Assembly (NCBI RefSeq): GCF_003515065.1
Contig: NZ_QXGH01000010.1
Location: 1 to 64,000, forward strand
Origin: Nocardioides immobilis
GTDB taxonomy: Bacteria; Actinomycetota; Actinomycetes; Propionibacteriales; Nocardioidaceae
Length of the DNA: 64,000 bases
Direction of reading: 5' to 3'
Shown here: positions 33,417 to 42,271 of the stretch, one piece after another
Position numbering within the stretch: position 1 is the first letter of the stretch
Layout: each line of letters opens with the position of its first letter
The notes under the pieces: generated by a model
Told to the model about the DNA's origin: nothing
Seen by the model: only the letters and a program-made list of their open reading frames with translations
Databases searched by the model: none
Program-made: the position numbers and the translations under genes

Positions 33417-34592
33417 ATGCCGCAGGACTCGCGTGGGTTCACCGAGGAGCAGGAAGAGTTCGCAGCGGCTGTCCGCCACTTCGCGACCAAGGAGTGCGGC
33501 ACGCGCGAGCAGCGCGTCAGCGTGACCGACAGCAACCGCGAGCAGCACCACGAGGGCCTGTACGCCAAGCTGGCGAAGTCCGGCTACCTCGGCGTCTCGA
33601 TCCCCGAGGAGTACGGCGGCAGCGGCGGCGGGATCATCGAGCAGGTCATCCTGTTCGAAGAGCTCTGGCGCGGCATGGTCCCCGTCCACGGTGCCGGGAC
33701 CTCGCACACCGTCGCCGGTGTCTACAAGCGCTACGCCACCGAGGAGCAGAAGAAGTCCACGCTCGGTGACATCTGTTCGGGCGAGGTCATGTCGATCAGC
33801 ATCTCGGAGCCCGGCGCCGGCTCGGACGCCGCAGCGATCGCGTGCCGCGCCGAGCGCGACGGCGACGTCTACCGGATCACCGGTCAGAAGACCTGGTGCT
33901 CGGACGCCCAGTTCGCGTCCAAGATCCTCCTTGTCGCGAGGACGGGACGAGGTGACCGGCCGCACGAGGGGCTGACGATGTTCGAGGTGCCGGCGACGGC
34001 TCCTGGGCTCGAGATCAGGCCGATCGCCACCATGGGTGGCGGAGCCGAGGTCAACGACCTCTTCTTCACCGACGTCGAGGTCCCCGCATCGGCGATCGTC
34101 GGCGAGGAGGGCGGCGCCTGGAAGCAGGTGATGTCCGGGCTGAACGGCGAGCGGATCGTGTGCGCGGCCCAGGGTCTCGGCATGGCGCAGCGCTCGTTCG
34201 ACGACCTGCTGACCTATCTGCGCCAGCGCGAGCAGTTCGGGACGACGATCGGGTCCTTCCAGGCGGTGCGGCACCGCGTCGCGGACATGGCGATCGAGAT
34301 CGAGGCGTCGCGTGCGCTGACCTACGACACCGCCCGCCGGGTCGCCGCCGGAGAAGGCCGTCCTGAGGATCTGATCCGGGCGACGTCCATGGCCAAGGTG
34401 AAGGTCACCGAGACTGCCAAGCAGGTCGCGCTCGAGGGCATGCAGCTGATGGGCGGATACGGCTACACGCTCGAGTTCGACATGGAGCGCCACCTCCGGC
34501 TCAGCCTCCCGGCGACGATCTACGCCGGCACCAACGAGATCCAGCGCGACATCATCTCGTCGACGTTCGGCCTTCGGCCGGCGCGCGCCTGA
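33417..34592 (+). CDS. fadE: Acyl-CoA dehydrogenase
   Basis: A 391-residue acyl-CoA dehydrogenase with SISEPGAGSDAAA, KTWCSD and LMGGYGY, ending YAGTNEIQRDI. The Glu of the last block is Ala; a GERIV segment supplies the likely alternative base. I used ATG 33417, with GAAAGGG before it, rather than the TTG two codons upstream. It is probably the last gene before the mce operon, separated from it by a hairpin and two box elements, and would oxidise an acyl-CoA brought in or activated by the neighbouring system. Confidence 0.9.
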   Translation: MPQDSRGFTEEQEEFAAAVRHFATKECGTREQRVSVTDSNREQHHEGLYAKLAKSGYLGVSIPEEYGGSGGGIIEQVILFEELWRGMVPVHGAGTSHTVAGVYKRYATEEQKKSTLGDICSGEVMSISISEPGAGSDAAAIACRAERDGDVYRITGQKTWCSDAQFASKILLVARTGRGDRPHEGLTMFEVPATAPGLEIRPIATMGGGAEVNDLFFTDVEVPASAIVGEEGGAWKQVMSGLNGERIVCAAQGLGMAQRSFDDLLTYLRQREQFGTTIGSFQAVRHRVADMAIEIEASRALTYDTARRVAAGEGRPEDLIRATSMAKVKVTETAKQVALEGMQLMGGYGYTLEFDMERHLRLSLPATIYAGTNEIQRDIISSTFGLRPARA

Positions 34593-34618
34593 CCCGTTCA
34601 GGGATGGCGCGGCGCGCC
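34581..34618 (+). terminator. GC-rich hairpin after the dehydrogenase
   Basis: CCTGA-cccgt-TCAGG (34588-34602) forms the tip, and GCGCGCG before it can pair with CGCGCC after it with bulges. It lies across the stop codon and separates the dehydrogenase from the mce operon. Confidence 0.4.
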
Positions 34619-34631
34619 GATGAATCGGCCT

Positions 34632-34692
34632 GTCTCAAAAAGATTGCGCTCAGGGGTAACGGACTTCATAGGTCTTCGTTTAGTATTGAGTC
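34632..34692 (+). promoter_or_regulatory. Mce operon control region with two boxes
   Basis: GTCTCAAAAAGAT (34632-34644) and TAGTATTGAGTC (34681-34692) face each other. The second joins a -10-like TAGTAT to the box, 33 bases before the first YrbE gene. No good -35 lies upstream, so activation or tight repression is likely. Confidence 0.55.
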
Positions 34693-34725
34693 ATACCGTC
34701 GCATAAATCGACCAGGAGATCACCG

Positions 34726-35490
34726 ATGCCGGCAACAGGCCTTCGCGCAAAGATGACGCCCCTGGGCGGCTTCTTCGCCATGGCAGGTGACTCCCTGCGA
34801 GCGATCTTCCGGCGGCCGTTCGCGGTGGGGGAGTTCCTGGAGCAGACGTGGTTCATCGCGAGCGTCTCCTTCCTGCCGGCCATCTTCGTCACGATCCCCT
34901 TCACCGTCGTCGTCCAGTTCTTCATCAACCAGCTGCTCATGGAGATCGGCGCCACCGACCTCTCGGGCGCGGGTGCGGGCCTGGTGGTGATCCAGGAGCT
35001 GGGTCCGTTCTGCAGCGTCCTGGTGGTGGCGGGTGCGGGGGCGACGGCGGTGTGTGCCGACCTGGGTGCGCGGAAGATCCGGGAGGAGCTCGACGCGATG
35101 GAGGTCCTGGGCCTCGACCCGATGCAGCGCTTGGTGGCGCCGCGGATCCTGGCGTTCGTCGTGGTCTCGGTCGGCCTCTACGGCATCGTCTGCGTGGTCG
35201 GGCTGATCGGCACCTACATCTTCGCCGTCACCCTCGGCGGCGCGAGCCCCGGCCTGTTCGTGTCCAACCTGACCCTGGTGACCGGTACCGGTGCCTTCAT
35301 CACCGCGCTCATCAAGACCGCCCTCTTCGGGGTCGCAGCGGCGCTGGTCGCCTGCTACCTCGGCATGAACGCCAAGGGCGGTCCGAAGGGCGTGGGCGAG
35401 GCAGTGAACCAGACGGTCGTGCTGACCCTGATGGTGCTGCTGGTCATCAACTCGACGATCACCACTGTCTACCTTCAGCTGGGAGGCTGA
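34726..35490 (+). CDS. yrbEA: YrbE-type permease A of the Mce system
   Basis: A 254-residue MlaE/YrbE-family membrane protein. It has an amphipathic N-terminus, a LVVIQELGPFCSVLVVAGAG block and DAMEVLGLDPMQRLVAPR, the coupling-loop motif that contacts the MceG ATPase. YrbEA and YrbEB form the inner-membrane channel of Mce lipid importers. ATG 34726 follows AGGAG. It is the first gene of the mce operon; the ATPase MceG is not in this window, as is usual for actinobacteria, where one unlinked copy serves several operons. Confidence 0.94.
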   Translation: MPATGLRAKMTPLGGFFAMAGDSLRAIFRRPFAVGEFLEQTWFIASVSFLPAIFVTIPFTVVVQFFINQLLMEIGATDLSGAGAGLVVIQELGPFCSVLVVAGAGATAVCADLGARKIREELDAMEVLGLDPMQRLVAPRILAFVVVSVGLYGIVCVVGLIGTYIFAVTLGGASPGLFVSNLTLVTGTGAFITALIKTALFGVAAALVACYLGMNAKGGPKGVGEAVNQTVVLTLMVLLVINSTITTVYLQLGG

Positions 35491-35491
35491 C

Positions 35492-36376
35492 ATGGCCCTC
35501 ATGTCGGAGGAGAAGTCAGCGCTGAGCGCGCAGATCCGGTCGCAGCAGGCGGCGGCGATCAAGCGGGTCGTGACTGCGCCGGCCCGCACGCTGTTCCACA
35601 GTGGTGAGCAGGTCCGCTTCTACATCGCTGCGCTCCAGGGCATCCCGTTCGCGGTGATGAAGTACCGCCGGGAGGTGCTGCGGCTGATCTCGACGGTCGC
35701 GTTCGGCAGCGGTGCGATCGCGCTGGTGGGCGGCACGGTCGTGGTGGTCTCGTTCCTCACCGCCTTCGCCGGCATCGAGCTGGGTCTGCAGGGCTACTCC
35801 CAGCTCAGCAACATCGGGGTCGAGGCGCTGAGCGGGTTCATCTCGGCCTACATCAACACCCGGCTCGCGGCGCCTGCCCTGGCCGGGATCGCGTTGACCG
35901 CGACGGTCGGCGCGGGGTTTACCGCCCAGCTGGGGGCGATGCGGGTGAGCGAGGAGATCGATGCGCTCGAGGTGATGTCGATCCGCTCCATCCCCTACCT
36001 GGTCAGCACCCGGATCGTGGCCGGTCTGGTGTCGATCGTCCCGTTGTACGCGATGGCGCTGCTGGCGTCGTACGCCGCGACGCGGCTTGTCGTCACGGTC
36101 GGTTTCGGGCAGTCGAGTGGCGCCTACCAGCACTACTTCAACACCTTCCTGATCCCGGGAGACATCGTCCTCTCGTTCGTGAAGGTGATGTGCATGTCGG
36201 TCGTGATCATGGCCGTGTGCTGCTACTACGGCTACACCGCGAAGGGCGGTCCGGCCGGCGTCGGACAAGCCGTCGGCAGCGCGGTGCGCCTGTCCCTGAT
36301 CGCCATCCTGTTCGCGGACATGCTGCTGAGCTTCGCGCTCTACGGCACGTCCCACAGCCTCAACATCACCGGGTGA
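35492..36376 (+). CDS. yrbEB: YrbE-type permease B of the Mce system
   Basis: A 294-residue MlaE/YrbE-family protein, longer at the N-terminus than its partner. It has LTATVGAGFTAQLGAMRVSE and EIDALEVMSIRSIPYLVSTR, the matching coupling-loop motif. It starts two bases after the stop of the first permease, so synthesis of the pair is coupled. The two proteins make the heterodimeric transmembrane domain on which the MceA-F tube sits. Confidence 0.94.
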   Translation: MALMSEEKSALSAQIRSQQAAAIKRVVTAPARTLFHSGEQVRFYIAALQGIPFAVMKYRREVLRLISTVAFGSGAIALVGGTVVVVSFLTAFAGIELGLQGYSQLSNIGVEALSGFISAYINTRLAAPALAGIALTATVGAGFTAQLGAMRVSEEIDALEVMSIRSIPYLVSTRIVAGLVSIVPLYAMALLASYAATRLVVTVGFGQSSGAYQHYFNTFLIPGDIVLSFVKVMCMSVVIMAVCCYYGYTAKGGPAGVGQAVGSAVRLSLIAILFADMLLSFALYGTSHSLNITG

Positions 36377-36383
36377 TGACACG

Positions 36384-37637
36384 ATGACGTCCTCCCGCGC
36401 CACCCATGCGCGCCACCACACCCAGATCCTCGGGGCCATCGGCCTCGCGGTGATCGTGGCGGTCTCGGCCTTCCTGATCGCGACCTATCAGCGAGCCTTC
36501 GCCGACGTCGTCAACGTCACGGTCGAGACCGACCGCGGCGGCCTGCTGCTCGACACCGGCGCCCGAGTGCGGATGTCCGGCGTCGCGGTCGGCGAGGTTC
36601 GGAGCACCGAGCTGACCGACGACGGTCGGGTGAGGGTCTCCGTGGCGATCGAGGCGGACAAGGCCGACAGCGTGCCTGCCGACGTCGTCGCCAGCATCCG
36701 CGCGACGACGGTGTTCGGTGCCAAGTTCGTCGACCTCCGCATCCCGGAGGGCGGGTCGGCCGCTGACGCGATCGGCGACGGCGAGGTGATCGAGGCGAGC
36801 GAGGTGACGGTCGAGGTCAACGACGTCTTCGCCCACGGGCTCGACGTGCTCAAGGCGGTGCAACCGGCCAAGCTCAACTCGACCCTGACCGCGGCCTCGA
36901 CCGCACTCGACGGGCGCGGGGATCGCTTCGGCCAGTTCTTCACCGACTGGGACCGCTACCTGGGGGCGCTCGAGCCGCACCTGGGGGCGCTGGAGACCGA
37001 CCTGGCGGCGGCGCCCGGGGTGCTGGACACCTACGCGGACGTGGCACCCCAGCTCATCGACACCGGGGACAACTTCGCCACCACGAGTGAGACCCTCACC
37101 GCGCGGCAGGATCAGCTCCACGCCCTGCTCGGTGGCACGGTGGAGGCCGCCGATGCCGCGGCGGCGTTGCTGCTGGCGCTGGAGCAGCCGTTGCTCGCGT
37201 TCAACGAGCAGTGGCTCCCGGTGAGCGGTCTCGGCGCGGAGTACGCGCCGGCCGTGGGATGCATCATCGAGTCGCTCAACAAGCACATCCACATCTTCGA
37301 CAAGTTCTTCGGCAACCCGGCAGAGGACGAGCACTACTTCTACGCGATGACCGGGTTCCTGCCGTCGGCGGAGCCCTACACGCTGGCCGAGAACCGGCCG
37401 AAGCTCGTGACCGGGGTCGGGCCCGCGTGCTACCGGGAGGCGACGGCCGCGGACCCGACGGTCCCGCACATCGACTTCGACGACGGCACCGCCGGCACCT
37501 ACTCAGAAGCGAGCACCGGCAGCCCGGCGGGCCCGGCGGACGACCCGCTCCAGGTCTACACCGACCTGGTCGGGGACTGGTTCGGCACTGATGTGCTCTC
37601 CGCGCTGCTGCCGGCACTCCAGGGGGCCGAGCAGTGA
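36384..37637 (+). CDS. mceA: MceA family protein
   Basis: A 417-residue Mce protein: an N-terminal membrane helix (LGAIGLAVIVAVSAFLI), the MCE/MlaD domain at about 35-115 with the GLLLDTGARVRMSGVAVGEV pattern, then a long helical region. Six such proteins, A-F, assemble into the periplasmic tube that carries lipids. The C-terminal CIIESLNKHIHIFDKFFG and PACYREA parts hold two Cys residues that may pair. It starts seven bases after YrbEB. Confidence 0.92.
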   Translation: MTSSRATHARHHTQILGAIGLAVIVAVSAFLIATYQRAFADVVNVTVETDRGGLLLDTGARVRMSGVAVGEVRSTELTDDGRVRVSVAIEADKADSVPADVVASIRATTVFGAKFVDLRIPEGGSAADAIGDGEVIEASEVTVEVNDVFAHGLDVLKAVQPAKLNSTLTAASTALDGRGDRFGQFFTDWDRYLGALEPHLGALETDLAAAPGVLDTYADVAPQLIDTGDNFATTSETLTARQDQLHALLGGTVEAADAAAALLLALEQPLLAFNEQWLPVSGLGAEYAPAVGCIIESLNKHIHIFDKFFGNPAEDEHYFYAMTGFLPSAEPYTLAENRPKLVTGVGPACYREATAADPTVPHIDFDDGTAGTYSEASTGSPAGPADDPLQVYTDLVGDWFGTDVLSALLPALQGAEQ

Positions 37638-38683
37638 GGATCAACAAGGGACCGCTGGTCAAGGTGCTCGCGTTCGTGGTGTCGATGGGCTTGATGATCG
37701 CGATGGTCGGCATCGTGTTCGGCCGGGTACGGATCCAGCCGAGCACCGAGTTCGAAGCCGTCTTCACCGACGCCTCCGGCCTCACGGTCGGAAGCGACGT
37801 GCGCGGCAACGGTGTGGCCATCGGCAGTGTCAAGTCGATCGCCCTGGGTGAGGACCGGCACGCTGTCGTCCGCTTCAGCGTCGCCGATGACGTCACGCTG
37901 ACGGAGGCGACGCAGGCCCGGATCCGGTATGCGAACCTGACCGGTGACCGGTACCTCGACCTGATGCCGGGCAACGACGCCAACGCAGAGGCGAAGGCAG
38001 CGGTGCTCGCGGAGGGCGACCGGATCCCCCTGACGCAGACCCGCCCGGCGCTCGACCTCGACCAGTTCTTCCAGGGCTTCGACCCGCTCATGCGGGCCCT
38101 CGACGCCGAGGAGGTCAACGAGCTCGCGACCAACGTGCTCAACGTGACCCAGGGCCAGGCCGGCGCCGTCGAGGCGATGCTGGCGAACGTCGGCTCGTTC
38201 ACCTCCCGGCTCGCGGACCGGGACCGGATCATCGGGCGCACGATCACCCACCTCTCCGAGGCGCTGAGCGTGCTCGATGGTCACCACCAGGACCTCGACG
38301 ACCTCGTGGTCGGTATGGCCGACCTGATGGACGGCCTCGCCGAGGACCGCGAGGCGATCGGTAGCTCGCTGGCCTCGATCAACGTGGCTGCGGCCGACAC
38401 CGCGGATCTGCTCGCGCGGATCCGGCCCGGCGTCAAGGCCAACATCGACCAGATGGGTGAGCTCGCGCGGGCGATCAACCTCAACGAGACCGAGATCCGG
38501 GAGGTCCTGGACACCTACCCCTCGTTCGCCCGGAAGCTCGGCCGGCTGGGGGCCTACGGCTCCTTCTTCAACTTCTACCTGTGCGGGGTCAAGCTCAAGA
38601 TGGATCTGCCCGGTGAGGACCTGGACGTCTACACCCCGTGGACGATCGACGACAAGGGCCGATGCGGCGGGGTGCAGCGCTGA
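37634..38683 (+). CDS. mceB: MceB family protein
   Basis: A 349-residue Mce protein with an N-terminal helix (VLAFVVSMGLMIAMVGIVFG), the MCE domain at about 38-115 (TDASGLTVGSDVRGNGVAIG) and helical repeats after it. A C-terminal YLCGVKLK and RCGGVQR pair of Cys residues is typical of actinobacterial MceB. GTG 37634 overlaps the mceA stop by four bases. Confidence 0.92.
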   Translation: MRINKGPLVKVLAFVVSMGLMIAMVGIVFGRVRIQPSTEFEAVFTDASGLTVGSDVRGNGVAIGSVKSIALGEDRHAVVRFSVADDVTLTEATQARIRYANLTGDRYLDLMPGNDANAEAKAAVLAEGDRIPLTQTRPALDLDQFFQGFDPLMRALDAEEVNELATNVLNVTQGQAGAVEAMLANVGSFTSRLADRDRIIGRTITHLSEALSVLDGHHQDLDDLVVGMADLMDGLAEDREAIGSSLASINVAAADTADLLARIRPGVKANIDQMGELARAINLNETEIREVLDTYPSFARKLGRLGAYGSFFNFYLCGVKLKMDLPGEDLDVYTPWTIDDKGRCGGVQR

Positions 38684-39741
38684 TGGCCACCACCAAGCCC
38701 ACCCCGAAGACCGGCCCGAAGACCGGCCGTCGTACGCGGCGGCCGCAGCGCAAGGCGTTCAGCGAGATGGACCTGGGGAGGATCGGGCTCGTCGGGCTGG
38801 TCCTGACCGCCCTGTTGCTCGCCGGTGCCCTGAACATCGGCAAGCTCCTGGAGCTCGTGGGGAACGCGAGCTACACCGCGGATCTCTCGGAGGCCGGTGG
38901 TCTTCGCTCCGGTGACGAGGTGCGGGTCGCGGGCATCAAGGTGGGCAAGGTCAACGGAGTCGAGCTGAAGGGCGACCACGTCGAGGTGACGTTCGGCCTC
39001 GAGGACCTCGAGCTCGGTGACGAGACCCTGGTCATCGTCAAGAGCGACAACGCGCTCGGCAGCAAGTTCCTGTCGGTCGAGCCGGCGGGAGAGGGCGACG
39101 TGCACGAGATCCCGCGCGAGCGCACCGACGCCGGGTTCGCGGTCAACGAGGAGCTCGGGGAGCTGACGACCGCGACCTCGGAGATCGACGAGGACGGGCT
39201 GGCGAAGGCGTTCGAGTCGGTGAGCGAGGTGCTGGCCGCGACCCCGGAGGAGTTCCGCAGCGCCCTGGAGGGGGTCGGCGCCCTCTCCAACACGCTCAGC
39301 AGCCGCGACGCCGAGCTGCAGACGCTGCTGAAGCGGGCGAGCAGCGTGTCGACGATCCTGGCCGACCGGAACAAGGACATCACCCAGATCATGAGCGACG
39401 GCAGCCTGCTGTTCGAGGAGCTCACGCAGCGCCGCGTCATCCTCGGCGACCTGCTGCGCAACGTCCAGCGGGCGGCCCGGCAGCTGACCGGTCTCGCGCG
39501 GGACAACGAGCTCTCGCTCAAGCCGGCGCTGACCGAGCTCAGAGACACCGCGGAGCTCCTGACCGACTACCGCGACACCTTGCAGCTGGCGCTGAAGAGC
39601 ACCGGCGGCTACATCCGGTCGCTCGGGGAGTCGGTGGCCAGCGGTCCGTTCTTCCAGGCCTACGTGGCCAACATCGGGTCCCCCGAGGACCTGTTCACCG
39701 GCGGCCTGGCCGGTCTGCTCGAAGGGGAGGGGGCGTTCTGA
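38683..39741 (+). CDS. mceC: MceC family protein
   Basis: A 352-residue Mce protein with a basic, Lys- and Thr-rich cytoplasmic N-terminus, a membrane helix (GLVGLVLTALLLAGALNIG), the MCE domain (LSEAGGLRSGDEVRVAGIKV) and helices rich in Glu and Leu. ATG 38683 coincides with the end of mceB. The longer basic head is unlike its neighbours and may contact the permease or ATPase side of the membrane. Confidence 0.92.
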   Translation: MATTKPTPKTGPKTGRRTRRPQRKAFSEMDLGRIGLVGLVLTALLLAGALNIGKLLELVGNASYTADLSEAGGLRSGDEVRVAGIKVGKVNGVELKGDHVEVTFGLEDLELGDETLVIVKSDNALGSKFLSVEPAGEGDVHEIPRERTDAGFAVNEELGELTTATSEIDEDGLAKAFESVSEVLAATPEEFRSALEGVGALSNTLSSRDAELQTLLKRASSVSTILADRNKDITQIMSDGSLLFEELTQRRVILGDLLRNVQRAARQLTGLARDNELSLKPALTELRDTAELLTDYRDTLQLALKSTGGYIRSLGESVASGPFFQAYVANIGSPEDLFTGGLAGLLEGEGAF

Positions 39742-40985
39742 TGCGTGAGCACCTGCGCAAGTACAGCAAGGCCATCAAGGTCGGGGTCGCGGTCGCCGTC
39801 GTCCTTGCCTGCGGCGCGTTCGCCCTCGCCGATCCCGGATCGATGCGGGTGACGGTCTACTTCGCCCAGTTCAAGGGGATCTACGTCGGCGACGACGTCA
39901 CCGCCCTCGGAGTGCCCATCGGCACCGTGCAGTCGGTCGAGCCCGAGGCCGACCGGGTCAAGGTGGTCATCGAGATCGACTCCGACCACCCCGTGCCCTC
40001 CGACGTCCGCGCCGCGGTCGTCGCGCCGTCCCTGGTCTCGGTCCGCTCCATCGTGCTCGGGCCCATCGGCACCATCGACTCGGGCGAGTCCCCGCTCCAG
40101 GACGGGGCCACGATCCCGGTGTCGCGAACCGCGATCCCGGTCGAGTGGGACGACATCAAGGACCAGCTGGTCGAGCTCTCCACCGCCCTCGGTCCCACCG
40201 GCGCCAACAAGGACGGGGCGACCAGCGACCTCATCTCCGCAACGGCCGGGTTCCTCGAAGGCAACGGCGCGAGCCTCAACAGCACCATCGCGGACGTCTC
40301 GGAGGCGATGAGCACGCTGGCCGACAACAGTGGCGACCTGTTCGCGACGGTGCGGAACCTCCAGGTCTTCGTGACCGCGATCAAGGGCAGCGACGCCCAG
40401 GTCCGGCTGTTCAACCAGCGGCTCGCCCAGGTCGCCTCCATCCTGCACAGCGACCGGTTCGCCCTCGAGGGCGCACTGACCGGTCTGCACCAGGCCTTCG
40501 AGGAGGTCAATGCGTTCGTGCGGAACAACAGGGACCTCACCGTCAGCACCCTGCGAGAGCTCCGAACGACCACCTCGATGCTGGCCGGCAACCGCCAGCA
40601 GATCGCCGACATCCTCCAGGCGGCGCCCATCGGGCTCTCGAACTTCTACCGGATCCTCGACCCGCGCGGCAGCACGGGCACGCTCATCACCGGCGCGCTC
40701 GCGGCCAACAACCTCCAAGCGCCGGCGCAGATCATCTGCGGGGCCCTGCTCGCGGCCGGCGGGGACCGGTCGGCGTGCCAGGAGGCGCTCGGCCCGCTGT
40801 TGAAGTACTTCGCGATGAACGGCCCCCCGGTCGGGATCGGCGGCTTCACCAACAACGACGCCGGCGACGGCGGGGTCGCCGATCCCGGCGACGGCAACAC
40901 CCTCGACGGCACCACCAGGACGCCCTCGACCGACGACGCCGACCTGCTGGACGGGCTCGACCAGCTCCTGGGAGGGCAACGATGA
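39741..40985 (+). CDS. mceD: MceD family protein
   Basis: A 414-residue Mce protein with an N-terminal helix (VAVAVVLACGAFALA), the MCE domain (FKGIYVGDDVTALGVPIGTV), helical repeats and an acidic Gly/Asp-rich tail that ends in DLLDGLDQLLGGQR. Pro- or Gly-rich tails of variable length are common in MceC, MceD and MceF; here the closing motif resembles the tail of MceE. ATG 39741 overlaps the mceC stop by one base. Confidence 0.92.
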   Translation: MREHLRKYSKAIKVGVAVAVVLACGAFALADPGSMRVTVYFAQFKGIYVGDDVTALGVPIGTVQSVEPEADRVKVVIEIDSDHPVPSDVRAAVVAPSLVSVRSIVLGPIGTIDSGESPLQDGATIPVSRTAIPVEWDDIKDQLVELSTALGPTGANKDGATSDLISATAGFLEGNGASLNSTIADVSEAMSTLADNSGDLFATVRNLQVFVTAIKGSDAQVRLFNQRLAQVASILHSDRFALEGALTGLHQAFEEVNAFVRNNRDLTVSTLRELRTTTSMLAGNRQQIADILQAAPIGLSNFYRILDPRGSTGTLITGALAANNLQAPAQIICGALLAAGGDRSACQEALGPLLKYFAMNGPPVGIGGFTNNDAGDGGVADPGDGNTLDGTTRTPSTDDADLLDGLDQLLGGQR

Positions 40986-42271
40986 AGACGATCGCCACCG
41001 TGCGCACCGTGCGCACCGGGTTCGTCGCGGTGCTCCTCGCGCTGACGTTGTCCGGCTGCAGCTGGACCGGGCTGAACTCCATCGCGCTGCCGTTCACCAA
41101 GGGTGGGGGCGATGATCGCATCGAGATCACCGTGGAGATGGAGAACGCGGCGAACCTGGTGCCCAACTCCGAGGTCAAGTACGGCGAGGTCACGATCGGC
41201 TCGGTCCGCAAGATCGAGCTCGACGACTGGGTCGCGACCCTCACCGTCGGCCTCGAGGGAGACGTCCTGGTGCCCTCCGACGTCACCGCCAGCATCGCCC
41301 AGAAGAGCCTGCTCGGCGCGGAGTACCTCGAGCTCAAGGACCCCGCCAACCGTCCGGCAGCCTGGGACGCGGACTACCTGGAGTCCGGCGACGAGATCGG
41401 CCTCGACCGCACCTCTCGCTACCCCGAGACCGAAGAGGTCCTCACCGCGGCCTCGCTGCTCCTCAACGGCGGCGGCCTCCCGCAGCTGCAGACCATCTCC
41501 CACGAGCTCAACGCAGCGTTCGGCGGCCGCGGGAAGGACATCCGCTCCTTCATGACGACCGTGAGCCGGTTCACCTCCCGGCTCGACCGCCAGCGCGACA
41601 ACATCGCCGCCACCCTCACCCAGCTGGACCGCATCTCACGCACCGTGGTGTCGGACAAGACCAAGGTCGGACGGCTCCTCGAAGAGCTCCCGCGCGGGTT
41701 CCGGACCATCAGCCAGGAGCGTCGCCAGCTGGTCCGCACCCTGCAGTCGCTCGACGACTTCGGTCACGTCGCGCACCGGGTCGTGAGCGGCACCAAGCGG
41801 GACTTCCAGGCGAACCTGGACAACCTGGCCGTCATCACCCGCGAGCTCGCCGACCACGGCGACACCCTCGCCGACAGCCTCGACGGCCTGACCTACCCGT
41901 TCAACACCCGTGCCGCCGACAACGTCATCTACGGCGACTACATGAACCTGATCTCCGAGATCGAGGTCAGCCCGGGCAACCTCACCGACCACTGGCTCGG
42001 CGGAACGCCGCTGGACGGGCTCTTCCCGGCCGTCCTCGAAGGATCACCAACCGGCCCTGCTGTCGATGCCGACGACCCGCTGTCCACCGACCCCTTGGAC
42101 GGGCTCCTCGACGGCGTCGACGGGCTCCTCGGCGGCCGCGACCCCGGCCGTGAAGGTGGTCGTGACGGGGGTCGTGACCGGTCACCCGGCAACGAGAACC
42201 AGGACGAGCCCGCGGCCGATGACAACGGCGGCCTCTCAGGTCTCCTGAACCCGCTCCTGGGAGGCAACTGA
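40982..42271 (+). CDS. mceE: MceE family lipoprotein
   Basis: A 429-residue Mce protein with a lipoprotein signal (LLALTLSGCSW, lipobox LSGC), as is typical of MceE, then the MCE domain (NAANLVPNSEVKYGEVTIGS) and a helical part. The tail is unusual: a low-complexity stretch with repeated LLDG and LLGG units (LDGLLDGVDGLLGGRD), a Gly/Arg/Asp-rich segment, and a final LLNPLLGGN. ATG 40982 overlaps the mceD stop by four bases. It would anchor the tube in the outer leaflet. Confidence 0.92.
   Translation: MKTIATVRTVRTGFVAVLLALTLSGCSWTGLNSIALPFTKGGGDDRIEITVEMENAANLVPNSEVKYGEVTIGSVRKIELDDWVATLTVGLEGDVLVPSDVTASIAQKSLLGAEYLELKDPANRPAAWDADYLESGDEIGLDRTSRYPETEEVLTAASLLLNGGGLPQLQTISHELNAAFGGRGKDIRSFMTTVSRFTSRLDRQRDNIAATLTQLDRISRTVVSDKTKVGRLLEELPRGFRTISQERRQLVRTLQSLDDFGHVAHRVVSGTKRDFQANLDNLAVITRELADHGDTLADSLDGLTYPFNTRAADNVIYGDYMNLISEIEVSPGNLTDHWLGGTPLDGLFPAVLEGSPTGPAVDADDPLSTDPLDGLLDGVDGLLGGRDPGREGGRDGGRDRSPGNENQDEPAADDNGGLSGLLNPLLGGN

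Noticed and set aside
34621..34725. KstR-type operator (TnnAACnnGTTnnA) before the mce operon
   Set aside because: I could not find this consensus; the region carries the TGAGAC-type boxes instead.
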